From Glandiceps talaboti (Eukaryota; Hemichordata; Enteropneusta; Spengelidae): a stretch of 64,000 nt of DNA. Numbering within the stretch: the stretch's first letter is position 1; each line of letters starts with the position of its first letter. Under the pieces are notes generated by a model. The model had not been told where the DNA came from, searched no databases, and was given only the letters and a program-made list of their open reading frames with translations. The stretch lies in the NCBI RefSeq assembly GCF_964340395.1, contig NC_135559.1, positions 9,478,259 through 9,542,258 on the forward strand, given 5' to 3'. A program made the position numbers and the translations under genes. Below are positions 12,501 through 27,500 of the stretch, piece by piece.

Positions 12501-15500
12501 CTATATGTCTAAGTCTAAAAAGCGTTTTTTTTTTCAGTGTAAATAAAATCCTTCAAAAGTCTACAGTTGTACATGAGCACCTTGAAGCAATCAGATTGTG
12601 CCAATTGGTAAGTTTGACTGATAAAGTACTGTGATATCATTAAAGTATTGGATTGACTATTGATGTAACACAATATCTGACCAGTCATTATATCTGTGAG
12701 CAGATAGGGCATACCCTCCATGCTGCCTGATAAAAATGTCTGCTGATTTCGTCTACTGATATATTCAAACTTGTAAAGATTTCAAAAGAAACTTTTGAAT
12801 TGCCAGCATTTTGACTACAATGTATACTGATATATTATCTCAACTTGAACAGAAGTTTACTTGGAGGGTACAAATACTTGGCTGGTATTTTTTCAAGTCA
12901 TATTTAGAAGAAGAAACTTATTTTGCTGACAGCCATATTGGATCATCATTGTTTTGTTGTACAACATTGTGAAGCCAGACAGCCAAATCTTTCACAAATA
13001 TAAAACAAAGAATTCCCTATAATCTCTCTGAAATCAAATTGTTGTCATGTGATTTTTGGTGAAAATATTGGATTTAAAAAAAGAACATTTTGAAATGATT
13101 AAAAGTAGGCAAAATGTTTGTTGTTGACGGTTTTATGATCAGTATCCCTGAAAAACTTTCCCACCAAAATTCCAACTGAAAAATTCCAACTTATCCTGAC
13201 TTTTCATGTATTTTTTTTTTTTTTTGTACTTAAATTTCACTAATAAAAGACACATCAAGACGTTTTGAGAAAATCTCATGTTTTGTGGTTTGTGTATTTT
13301 GAAAATGACATTTTCCATCAAACCTTGCAGGAATTTGAACGTTTGTAAACTTTCAAAAAAATTTCAGAATTTTTTAGACTTATCCTTAATTATTTAAATC
13401 TATACCAAAAGCAAACAGGATTTTGTTTTTTAAATTTGAACATTTTTGAATTAAAAAAAAATTCGAAAAAATATCTGATATTAAGGAATAACATATAGAA
13501 GTATGTACACAAAACAAACTGAACACAAATTCTACACCAAAATCTTTTTAAATCTTTTTAAATCTTTGAAAAGTTTTAGTGTTTTTCAAAAAGTGCTTCA
13601 TATTTTCGTGTGTACACATAACAACAAAAAGTTGGTTCATTTCTTTGGGGCACTCTACCAAGTGACCTCACCCTCAAGGGAAATATTTTTAAAGTAAATA
13701 AAAGTGAGACTGAGAGTCAACACAGTACTTGCCCTCAACATCTTAAAGTGTTCAAATACTGTCACCTTCATAGATACGCATATCACATTCCTTTGCCCGA
13801 TTTCTCCAGAAAGTCTGTTTCAAGGTCTGGCAAATTGATAACAGTATCCTGACAACTTGTTGTGGGTTGATTTGCATTCCTAACTGAGATATTTCACAGT
13901 TGAAAGTTATATTTTCTCACCCTCCAAATTTAGAGAAATCAATTATTTCAAAAAATATTTCAAAAATTTCACCACATAGGTTGGAATTATGTCACATTTC
14001 TCAACATATCAAGAATTTTTCAGCATTATAATTCTATTTTCTATTTTAGTAGTTTGAAAATGTAATATACTAGAGTACTTTTCAAAAGGAACACAAAAGT
14101 TGAAATCACCAGAGGATTTTTGTCAAACTTTTTCAAATTATCAGCTTTCTTATGCTTAAGACAGAAATATTTAGTGGATGTAAATATACATAGTTCCAAA
14201 ATGAGGCAGAAAGAAAATCTGCGAAATAAAATGTGAAAATCCAAATTTCATTTAGCTTCTCCTCAGTGGGACCAAATCATAATATATTCATTTTGAACTA
14301 AAACTATAAACGGAGATAAATTTACATTATTTGACATCAAAATTGATAAAATAATATCTAAAATTGTACGAAACTGATACTCTCCTTAGCACTGCTTAAA
14401 TTCTTATGTTAAGATTAATATTGGAATAGTTTCCCTCAATATGAGACAAAAAAAATCAATTAAAATATTTGTGCTATATTTATTGGAAAACGATATTCTT
14501 CCATATGCTTTAGCTATGAGGAAACCTTTAGGGACAAATTCTTTCCCGCTAGGAGCAAGTTTTAAATAAACACCGGGGTCTAAAAAAGTTCTGCGTCAGT
14601 TCAGTTCAGTAGCCGGAATGAATTATTGGGGTCAATGCCCACTATCTTTCCGGATCACCTTTCCTAGTCACTTATAACCATAGAATGGAAAATAAAGCAG
14701 ACTGTTTCCGACAATTTTTTTAGTAATGACTCAACTATTACATCGGTAATTTGTTTGTTCAGTGTAATATGAACTTAGCACTTTAAATTGTGGAATACAA
14801 AATATGAATGCAGTCACGTTTTTTTTTCAGATAAAGGTGTGTTAAAAATGATCAGGCAATGACCTGTGAAACATTCACCTGAATTGAAACAACGAGTATG
14901 GAATTTCAACTGGCACGCTCACCTGAATTGAAACAAGTATGGAATTTCAACTGGCATATTACAGTTGCCAGTATAATTATTTTTTCATCCTACAGTTGTC
15001 TAGTAACTGAATCTAAAATGATGTCTAAATTTCTCAAAATACACACAACATTTGTCACAACATACAATTTCTGATTTAAATTTCAGTATCAAGTATTACT
15101 GATCTTTTTACAAAATTATGAAGCAGCTGCCAAGTAATAATTTTACTGTCCTTTTTCATTTTTGCTGTTATTTGCACACATAACTTATTATACAATTTTA
15201 TAGCAAAGTTAAAAAAAAATAACAATATGTGTCCACACATTATCTGCCAAACGTACATAGAAACAAAATTTTCAAACCAATTTTTGATTAAAAAATCTGA
15301 AAAGAGTTACATCTTAAATTCGATTTACAACTGTTACATCTACTATATGTTCAGACAATTTTAAGGGCAAAACATTAGAAAAATTAAAAATTTACAAATA
15401 AATGTGAAATATATACAAATATAAAAATTAAAAAAACACCAGGTGCTTTCAGGCATGTTGAAACAACAATAAGGAGATTACAATATTAAGGTGACTGACC

Positions 15501-18500
15501 TGACGTTCAACAACCTACCTGTATGCCGATAAGAATTAATATTTGATTAAAAAAATCAATACCTCCTAATACACTGTGTGTATGAAAACAGCCGCATATG
15601 AGCCAAAAATTGAAAAATTTGTAAAAATATAGATAAAAATTATTTTGGATGCAATTTTCTGTCAAAATGATAAAGATTGAAAATAAAGTGAATACATTTC
15701 ACAAATGAGTTTTTGCGATGCAATTTTTTTTTTTTTGACGTACGAATATAATTTTGCTAAAAGGATATGATATCCTTTTAGCAGAATTACATTCGTACAA
15801 CAATATGCGGTGTTTTGCACTACCAGTTACTTATCATAAACACATCACAAGCAGTCCAATTTTCACCTAAAAATGCTAATTGAAAATACATTAAAATCTA
15901 AAAAACATCATGATCAAACAAGTCTTTGAAGTTACTAGACGACAACCCATACTTCCATTTGGTTTCCAAGTTGTCAACGCAGTTAACACACAAAACAGCA
16001 CTGAACAATTTTCAAATTTTCAACTAAAAAAAATTCTAAACTGAAAATACCACAAAATCTGAAAATGAATATCATCACCAAAATAATAAAAAATTTCTTC
16101 GAAGTTGCCAGACGACAAGCCATTTCCAATCACAGTTTCCAAGTTGCTAACATAGTAGACAGACAAAATGTACCACAAATTTTCGAATTTTCAACTAAAA
16201 ACTGATGATACTGAAAATGAGCATCATTATCAAACTAACATAAAATTTCTTTGAAGTTTAGCCAGACGACAAACCCCTGTTTTCCATTCACCATTCTACA
16301 ACTTGCCAACATAACAGACAGACAGACAAAACATAACCAAACGGCCTATTCACAGTACTCAGTCAAGTAGTTTTTACCATTCTTTGTTAGGTCCCTACAC
16401 GCTAATTCTGAAGAATAGTTCACCAATTATCCACACAGTAGGCGACTTTAGTCCAACCAAGGAAAATACCCTTACATGTAAATGTATATCCATGTAAATA
16501 GTGCCAATTGTAGTCGTCGTACACCACTGTCTTCTTGCTCTTCTTCTTAACGCCTTTCCGCGTCTTGACGATGCGTTTCCACCAGTGAAAACAACCCATG
16601 ATGTTTGAACTAGACCAGGTCATTGATGCCTCAAAAAAAATTCTCTGTGGTCTTCACACACGAGTGTTAGATCAAAAAGTTCTGCTCCTCACAGCTTCTC
16701 TGACAAGTTCATTATGACCATAACAAAGCTGTGACACGGATAAATGTGCGAGAGGAAATGCCATGCTAGACGCACCCCACCTCTGCACAGTGAGTCAGCT
16801 GTAAAACTCTAGGCATGCATATGAGCCTCCAATTCCATCAGCCGTGGTTTTATCATCTACACAGGAAGCGACTGAAATACACACACATACTAAACAATAC
16901 CACATCATTTACATAAATCGGACTCACTATGTGTATTTCACTAGGAGTATGAAAGCAGGGTTAACGGCTATCATATCAGGACAAGCTAATCAATTAACAA
17001 TTGATGAGGTGAAAGTCATAACCATTAACAATGAGACGTTAACTGTTTATTTTTATGATTTTTTTTTGTTGGCACATGATTTACGTTTCAGTGGCGTGTG
17101 TCAATTTTGACTTGTAAGGACAGGGTAAATTGAGATCAATTGGATTATTTACACCTGACAGTGACAAGCATAACGGAGGAGAAGATTTGTTTCCAGTCAT
17201 GGTCAAAAACAGTCCATGACACCTCTCGTCTGTGTTCTCAAAATCACTATCAAAACAACCGCTATTTAGATAAACAACTAATTAAATCAATAACATGGTA
17301 AAAGTAAATGGACATCAAGGACAAAGACGGGTACAGCTGGTCACAATCATTCCACTCTCAAGTGAGAAATAAAAGTTGCTTTTTATACTATCTGCCTATC
17401 ATCAAATCGTAAAAGTTATGTCTGAATTTAAGCTATATAGATACAAATCGAAAAAAAAAAATATTGAAGGCCAGAAAGTTACAGTCGGCTGCAAACACAT
17501 ATCTCCCAAGCAAGAAGTAAAACTTAAAAACTCGCTTTTAAACACTCTTATCAAATTCTACATGCTTTGTAATTCAAGTTACAGATACATTCAAATGTTG
17601 AAAAACAGACACCAAGGACAGACAAGGCTACAGCTATAGTCACAATCAGTACTCTAGTGGGAAATAAAAACTTAAAAGTCGCTTTTCAATATTGTTATCA
17701 ACTGCAGTTACATCTGAATTCAGGTGAGATACAATTGGTAAAATACGACATCAAGGCCAGACAGGGCTACCACTGGTCATGATCACAAGTGAGAAATAAA
17801 AATCAGTTTTCAGTACTACATCAAATTGTGAAATACTTTCTTTGTAACAAGACACCAAATTAAAGTGGCCATATGGATGAGGATTTAGTTTTTATTTTGA
17901 AAATTTAAACACAAAAAAATTATCATGGCTTCCTACTTGAGAAATCAATATGAAACAACATTGACTAAGTCTATGCTTGTATCTTAATACATTGCACAAA
18001 GCTAAAAAAAAAAATGTGTAAAAAGTTTATACGTACAATAACAAAAAATGTTCACATTTATTAATCTTTAAATACCCCCAATCCTCATCCATATGGCCAC
18101 TTTAAGAATCAGCTTGTATGTCTACATGTATATCTTAATTCAAGATTACAGATACACACAGCAAATATGTGACAACAGAAAATCCCAGGGGTTAATGACA
18201 TTATCATCGGTAAAAATACCTCAGAGAAATTGTCTCCATAGAAACCAAAATATTTGCTTTGTGTATTGTTGAACATTGAAAACCTATCATGCTTCAAATG
18301 TGCCATGGTTATGACCTGGTTGTCAGTGACAAATTTATAATTTACAATATCCGGTTTTAATATATGATGTGATGTCACGCGTCAGGTGGAAATTTGTCAT
18401 ATATGATATAATTTATATAATATGTACATGTATGTACGACATACGTATGTATGTATGTATGTATGTATGTATGTATGTATGTATGTATGTATGTATGTAT

Positions 18501-21500
18501 GTATGTATGTATGTATGTATGTATGTATGTATGTATGTATGTATGTACGTATGTACGTATGTATGTATGTATGTATGTATGTATGTATGTATGTATGTAT
18601 GTATGTGTGTGTCTGTCTGTATGTATGTGTGTGTGTGTGTACGTACATATGCATGTATAAATCTAAGAACATTATACATTGTTTGTTCATTCCTATCCCA
18701 AACCAAAACTGGCAGAATAGAATAATTATGGACAAACATAAAAAAGAATTTTTGTCCATTTTTTTTAAAAGTGCAGACTGACTCAAAATCATTACTTGTT
18801 ATTTGTACTCATTCTTGCCCAACGTAGTGAAATAGAGTCTTAAAAGATTACTTCGTCATTAACCTAGAAAAGCACACATTGTTCCGACGGAAGTCCTTTC
18901 AAACACAATGTAGGGCTGGTCATGACTATTGTGTCCAAATATCTATAGTACAGTCACTTTTTCTTTCAAAGCAAACAAGTATTATTGTATTGAGTCACAT
19001 TCCGAGTTCCTTTAAAATCTCTTTGATTTCGGCGACTTTGAAATTATATTCTTACCCACAATTAATGCATTCATCCACTGTCATACCTTTTCGAATTTTA
19101 AAATGTAAATACTAGCCAAATTTTCCTTTTTTTGCCGTTACCTAAGCATATTGAAACGTAGTTCGTTTTTCTTTTTAAAAAAGTTCAAGCACTTGAAAAA
19201 AGTCTTGAATTGTACGATATTCGAGTGGTAGGTATAAATCTATGTCCTTTTCTGTTTTAAATTCCACTTGTACCATGTTTGATCATGAAGTAATAGTAAA
19301 TTACAAACATTTCAAGTGTTTTATATAGCTCTGTCTTTTGAAATTCCTCCACACAGACACACGTTTCCGATAGGAATAGAGCAAAGGTTAAAATGGAAGA
19401 CTGTCAGACGCCAGAAGTTTTGTACAAACGTACTTGAAAACTAAAGGTGTCAGGTTTAAACTATTCAAACGATAGGGTAAGAAAGAAAATAGGATACTAT
19501 GCAGCTGGGAACAGACACACTAGGACATCCCTAAAAACTTGACAATGTGGACTAAAATTTCAGATACTGCATACTTGAAACTTGACACATCAGTTCAACT
19601 ATTCTAAAGATAGGGTATACAGATGAAAATGGGGTGATAAGAGGCTAGAAACGGACATACTGGGACACCTCTAAAAACTTAGCCAAGCCGACCTAAATTC
19701 GTGATATGGCATATTTGAAAAACCAGACACACCAGTTTACTATTCAAAAGATAAGGGTATGCTATATGTTTGTATACTGGTTAGGAACAGATACACTGGG
19801 ACACCCTTTATTTACTGTAGCCATCCCTACATCCTATATTATCCTGACCAATATATGATATAACATCTACTTGAAACCAGACATACACAATAACATACTG
19901 GCATCATCACCACCAGTTGCATCACCAAATTGAGACTAAACACCTTGAAGGAGTCACATACTAGACACCCCTACAAACTTGACAAAGTGGGCTTACCCTT
20001 ACAAACTTGACCTAGTACGACCATCCCTACAAACTTGGCAAAGTTGACCATGACTTATGATATACATACAATACATGAAATTTAACTTAGCTTTGAACAA
20101 TTGAAACAATCATACATTTCATCTGCCAACAGTTAAAGGTGTGGCTGTTAATACCTTTATGCTAATATGCCACACGGACCGGAACAATTTACCAGTATCA
20201 ATAAAACAGATATCACAAAGAAATGCCTTTAAAAAAGCAGTAAAATCATATTTGAACAGTACACTAAGGGATACTGAAAACAGTGAGTTTATTCGTTATT
20301 AGTTAGTTTGCCTCCATGTTTTCCCTACTTCTGTTATTCTTTCCCATTCCATGTAGTTAAACACATTTGCTAATCTCGCATTTACTTCAATCACTGTATG
20401 GACTCCACACTGGAAACAAGTCTTTGACTTTGTGGGTTATCCAAGTAATTCAACAATTTGTAAGTTTTTATTTGCATATCTGTGCTGTTGATGTGTTGTT
20501 TTACTGATTAGAAATAAACAAACTAAGAAACACTGTAACTCACTCTTTTGAAAAACACTGAAAACCCTATAAACTTGACAGAGTACAATGCTGTAGCCTT
20601 GCATAACTTCATATGAAACATGCTAAATAGGTATACACTCTCGGTACCTGCAATAGCATTTTATCTCATGCTAGACAGTCAAAATAGAATAAGAAGGTCG
20701 ACTTCTCACACCACCTATAGAAATGGAATGCATGTGAAGTGCATGGAGTGGAAATTATGGTGTGGATCAAGAAATCAAATGTTTGCGATTTTTATGATGT
20801 GCCTAGGCAGTAATGCTGTATTTCAGGTACCGAGAATTGGGAAGACACTTGAAACCCTACCGCATAGTGTTGAAAGCTAAAGGAACCCACAAAGCCTATT
20901 TTAATGGTTGAATCTGTGACTTTGCTAAACTCATTCACTGAGGAAATGATATAGTGAATGAGTAGAGCAGAGTAACGCACACAGAGTCAACTCGCCTAGA
21001 ATCCAGTCAAATGAGGATTTTGAGGTTTGATTTCTCCATGGGGAAATAATGAATTCAAAACCCACATTCACATCAATGCCTGGCTAAGATTCAACCAGTA
21101 GACAGGCGACTATAAACTTGGCAGAACTGAATATTGGATGAATACTTATAGTAATTAAATCATACTTGAAGTTGAAATGAGACATTTAACACTTGATTAC
21201 AAATGTAACAGTAGGGTATATACACATGCCCTGGCAGCTGTGAAGACACTCCTGCAAGTTTGACCAAGGTGACCACAGTTAACCCTGACACATATGAAAC
21301 AAGTTGAACCATTGAACAGAGAAATGAAACATGTGGCTTACAGCTGGGCCAACAGACACACACTGGTACATCTCAACAAACTTTGCAAAGTGGAATGTCG
21401 GGGTAATGTTTATAGAGAAATCATTCTTCAACCAAGGTGAACCTTCCATCCCATCCCTTCCCCTACCCCACCCCCTGCAAACATCAAACAAACTGAACTA

Positions 21501-24500
21501 TTTAAACCATTGAACAGAGAAGTTAAACATGTTGTTTTACAGCTGGAGAGACAGATACGCACTGGTACATCTCATCAAACTTGGCAAAGTTGAACATTGG
21601 GGTATTGTTCACGGGATATTCGTCAGCCAAGGTGAACCCTTCATCCCCTCCCCTCCCTTCCCCTCCCCACCCCTCCTGAATAGAGAATGATACTTTAACA
21701 TGTGGTTTACAGCTGGATAGACAGACACACAGTGGTACATCTCCACAAACTTCGCCTATAAGCTGACCTTCATCCAGGTAGTATTAAGACGGATGTTCTT
21801 TCATAATCTGGGAGAGTCATTCTCTATTGTTTTCTTTGTCATTTATTGACTTAACCTAGTCACGCCAGTGGGTATTATAGATTACATCACAATACAGAGA
21901 AGTTAGATGACTTCCAAGGTTTCATAGTTCTAATTTGTACAAGTTAACTCCAGGTGACAGCATCACAAGGGAGGGGGTCACAGAGGAGTCAGCTGACTTC
22001 CGAGGTTTTTTAGTTCTAATTTGTACAAGTTAACACCAAGTGACAGTGGCACAAGGGGGGGGGGGAGAAGGGGGTCACAGAGAAGTCAGATGACCTCCTA
22101 GGTTTTCCAGTTCTCTAATTTGTACAAGTTAACACCAAGTGTCAGTGGCACATGGGAGGGGCTAACAGAGGAGTCAGCTGACTTCCGAGGTTTTTTTAGC
22201 TCTAATTTGTACAAGTTAACACCAAGTGACAGTGGCACAAGGGGGGGGGGGGGAGAAGGGGGTCACAGAGAAGTCAGATGACCTCCTAGGTTTTCCAGTT
22301 CTCTAATTTGTACAAGTTAACACCAAGTGTCAGTGGCACATGGGAGGGGCTAACAGAGGAGTCAGCTGACTTCCATGGTTTTTTAGTTCTAATTTGTACA
22401 AGTTAACACCAAGTGTCAGTGGCACATGGGAGGGGCTAACAGAGGAGTCAAGCTGACTTCTGAGGTTTTTTAGTTCTAATTTGTACAAGTTAACACCAAG
22501 TGACAGTGGAACAAGGGGGGGGGGGGGAGAAGGGGGTCACAGAGAAGTCAGATGACCTCCTAGGTTTTCCACTTCTCTAATTTGTACAAGTTAACACCAA
22601 GTGTCAGTGGCACATGGGAGGGGCTAACAGAGGAGTCAGCTGACTTCCGAGGTTTTTTAGTTCTGATTTGTACAAGTTAACACCAGGCAACAGTATCACA
22701 AGGAGTCAGATGCAAGGGGTCACAGAGGAGTCAGATAACCTCCTAGGTTTTCTAGTTCTAATTTGCACAGGTTAACACCAGGTGACAGTAAAACAAGTGG
22801 GGTCAAATTTAATGAGGGCAACTCTGTCACTTTTGATATCTTAATTTATATTCTATATATCCTGTTCCACTCTACAACTGATAACCTAAGGGTGTGAAAT
22901 ATATATTGTATATGTTTTTGTTCTATTTGACACATTTTTAAAACATGTTTGAATCCTTCTTTTAAGAAAATAGTTATAATTCTTGTCAAAGTCTAAGAAT
23001 ACTGAGGTGGTTCATCTTGCCTTTAGACATCTACATTCACGTTTGTATGTGATGTACACCTTTTTTAAAGATACATCCCACAATGAATACTGTGACCAAT
23101 ACTCGGTACAATTGTTACTGCTGGCACATGCCCTATCAGTATAACAGCCTTATATGACTTTCTCAACTCCCTGGGGAGCATACAATCCATTGACACTTAT
23201 GTATGCACACATAGAATAAAAACCTTCACAAAGCAACTTCTTTCCTACCAGGTCCACATTTGTACAGCTGAGTTGACTGGACATGATGGTGGTACTGCAA
23301 CTAAGTGTACAGGGTTGAATCCTTCACATAACAACCTCTATCCTACCAGGTCCCCATTTGTACAGTTGGACTGACTGGGGCATAGTGGTTGGTCAAATCT
23401 CATGTCTTGCTTTAAAAATATTTGTGATTATACCATGCACTAGCCAGGTTCAACAAAATGGTCAGTTTATGTCACGACTTTTTTATTCATATTTTGAACA
23501 CAGCAGAACCAATGATGTAGAAACGTGTTGTTGTGACATAAACGCACGCTGTCATGACGCAGACCGACCAGGGTATAAATTCCATATTTTTGGCTTATGG
23601 GAAGTTATGCATCGTATAATTTCTGGAATGTATATTTAGTGTACATCACTAGTAATTCAGTACAGAAACAGGTTAAATCTTCAACTAGCTTCGCACTAAA
23701 GAGTGGGCTTTTTTCAAAAAGTTTTGAATTAAACACTTGAATGTAACTGTATATCAAAATTTTTTAAATCCTGTTTTGCTTGACTTATAGTTTTTTCGTG
23801 TAGAAACAAATACCCCCTGGTAGAAAGGATTTAAATTTGCCTTGACATTCTTTATACATGGTTGAATGCCACTGTGTTACTGTATTGTCAATCTTTTTGT
23901 TAAGGGTGGTAAGCAGGTAAAATCTGTAGGGGTTTCTCAGTTATCTTACCGGGGTTCCCAAACAAAAATTACAGTAGACTGTATGGGAAACTATTCAATT
24001 TTTACCCCTTTCTGTTACTGGGGCTCCCTAACCTTAACAATAACGGGGTTCTTTTCATAAAAGTTGGGGTGTGTTTTATTGCATTTGGGCATTTCCGTTC
24101 AATTCTATATCATACAGGTACAGCATTACATGTACATGTACTTGTGTCTTGATTTACGATGTGCAAAATAAATGTGGAATGTTGAATAGGTTCGAAATCA
24201 AATCAATATCAGTTGTCCCGTCCACACACACACACACTAAAACCAGTTTTAATTTTAGTTTGAATTTAGTTGCATCTGTTTAAAACACATCAGGGAGTGG
24301 GTTTTGAATCAATTCAAAGTAAATCATTTAGAACCGACACACTAGCAGAAGTAAATCGATTCAAATCTCATTGCTTGAAGTTTTCTTGTGGGAAACAGGT
24401 TTAGATTAATAACTGAATCAATTCTGTTTGAATCAGTTTCGAATCAATGCAGGTGGGGACAGGGGATTTCTACCAATATGTCAATCTTCCTTTTTGTATT

Positions 24501-27500
24501 CAGTTTACATCCTTGTTTAAATGGTTGTATCCTATGGTGGATTTTAATTCTTTTCACAGAGTGAGCTTGTTTTTTTATTACCTTTGGGCATTTTTACTAC
24601 TAGATTCATTTTTTATCTACTTTATACACATGTATCTAGCATCATGCGTCTTGCTTTTTAATACATGATTTATAAAATGTACCCTGTACTATACACTGCA
24701 TATAAAAATTTTCATTCTTTTTAATTCAATTTTACATCCTTGTGTTGTTAACATTTTGCAGACATTATGTGTGATGGGGAATGGCTTCTAGACCAATGGA
24801 ATACTACAATCATCGTCGACAATAAGGACAGCGAAATTCACAATCAAAATGTCAGTTAGGACAGCAAATAGTGTAGTAGCGGCTAGTCCTTTGAGTCTAC
24901 TTGTAGGCTATGTTTACATGGTTGAATCCTACTGTGTTGATGGATGGTTCCTCTTTTCACAGAGAGTCGGGTGTGTCATATTGCCTCAGGCACCTCCATT
25001 CATATCTAGATAACATACCTAAAATACTATATATATATATATATATATATATAGTCAAACTTTATCTAGTACTGGTAGTTTACGTCTATATCTATATCAT
25101 ATGTGCACTATGGTTGAAAACTCCTATAATGTATGCTGAATTATGTAGTGTAACTGTAACTTATTTTTTCAATTTTATTTCGTTTTCATGTTTGAATTCC
25201 TGTTTGTTACTGTTAGTAAATAGTTAGCATTCTTTCAACTGAGGTGTGTCTTCTTGATTTAATACATCTAGATTCACTCCCATGTAACAGAACTAAAATA
25301 CTATTTAGTTAAGAAGAGGGCACACTCTCACTTTATATTAACCAGATAGCAATGTCAAGACTGCTCATGAATATTCATGAGGTATGTTAATGTTAATCTG
25401 CGACAGTTTGTATGCATTGTTCTAACTTTATATTCAATTATCTAATTTGCTGAATTGTTATACAATTAAACATGTCAAATTTTGAAATTGTTCACATACA
25501 TCATGATGTTGTCTGAGTCGACAATACTTTCTGTTGGTAGTGTACATTACAAAACTGAAGTAGAAACTGATCCGAAAGTTGGAGTATACATGGCATTCCT
25601 TTTAGTCTGGGTGAAATTCAGTAGCTTCCTCTTCCCAGAATGTCAATTAGTGTTTTTATTTACAATGTAGACCACATCCTTACATCATCCTGGTAGAGCA
25701 AGATACAGCTGGATTTTAATTACAGTGTATATAGACAAAAAAAATGCATCCTTTTAAGGTAAAATCCAGTCAAAATTTGAGTCAGAAATACACATGATGA
25801 TCTTTGTAATCGTTCAGTTTAGTTCTCCTTTGTTATTTCCTCAGAAAATATTTCCAATTTCCGTCTTTACACCTCACCTTTTTTTCTCAGAATATGTTAT
25901 GGACCGACAGAGTATCAGATTATGTGTATTCTTAGGTTCTAAAATTTTAACCAATACACAACATATTTTTAATAAAGCTGAGAGCTTTCGACTGAAAAAC
26001 AGTCAGTCTTGTATATGTACTCTTGATTAACTGAAGAATATGGTAAACTCTACACCTGTGTGCCCTCTAATGATAGCCAAATTTTGTTGTTGTGAGTCAA
26101 AATGATAAAAACTGGGAGTTCTTGTGAGTCACCACATAGTAAGAAGAGATAGGGGAACACTAAATTTTGGTGCATCACCAGAAATTGTGTTCGTCAGTGG
26201 CACGTCAAATTGGCTTAGAGGGCACACTCACCACATAGTAAGAGATAGGGGAACACTAAATTTTGGTGCGTCACCAGAAATTGTGTGCGTCAGTGGCGTT
26301 TCAAACTGGCTTAGAGGGCACACTGCTCTACACTGAGAACAAGCCTTGTAAACTAAAGTTTGGAATTTTTATTGTTTTAGTCATGTAGTTTCATGAAATT
26401 ATTAATGTCATTTTAGTCCTGTAAACTTTTTAATGTGTCTCGTTTTAGCCTCCTAAATTGTTGTAATTGATACCGACATTTTATCCATGTAGACAACTTA
26501 TAAACAAACGCTTTGAAAGGGAACACATGGCGAACAATCCAGAATGAATTTGAGATTTTTTCATTTATTTAAAAATATTTTTTGTTATTCTAATTTACAG
26601 AACAGAAAATTCTGGAAATTAAAAAAACAAAAAATACAGAAATTAGATATCCTTACACGAAATGCCCTGCAACGTTAGGTAAACCAAAGTTACTATATGA
26701 GTACTAAACCTATCTGACCAGTCAAACATTTCCTGCCAAATTTCAGTGCCCAAATTCCAAAAATTGTTGACAAAATTTTGTCATTCATGTATATATTTTA
26801 GACCCAAACTACAAAAAATTTCAGTTACTCTTTACGTCAATTCAAGATTCTCTGGTACATCACAACAGTTTATACATGGAACAAGTTTAGTGAAAGCATT
26901 GTAGGAAGTGAGCCACCAAGTGGTGAAAAGCAGTAATATCTCAAACTGGTACAACAGCATTGTATTGACAGTCCCCTCCAGTCACATCAAAAGGTCAAAG
27001 GTCAATACACGCCCTGAATGTTCCCTGTTGACACTTACAGTCTGCAAAGTAAATCATATTTCATGCACTGACGCAGGAATCATGTGACCTTTCCAATGGT
27101 ATTATGACCTTTTCATTGGTAAAATTACAATGTAGCTATTGTCATAGGAGACCTACCACACAGTTCCATATGTAGGTCATACTAATTTTATACGTCTTAG
27201 AGATATCTCTGCTCACTCTCCGTTTATAACTCCGGTTGAAAAAGATCAACAATTCTACTCACACTTTTGTAAATATATTTGAGCAGTATTTTTTACAGAC
27301 ATAACATGTTTACTGTTCAAACTGAGATTTATTGCTCTCTCTGTTGGATATGAACATTTGACACACATTTCTGAAATCTGGTAAAAACAAACGGAACCAT
27401 GAAGACAGAAATTACTTGCCAGGTAATGCTTTTAGGATGTTGTAAAATGAATATATTTCTGATTTATCCATGATAAAAATACTCAACGAAGAGCTCAAAG

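Noticed and set aside
24180-24200. GGTTCGAAATC resembling a tRNA B box
   Set aside because: No A box at the right distance and no cloverleaf could be drawn.
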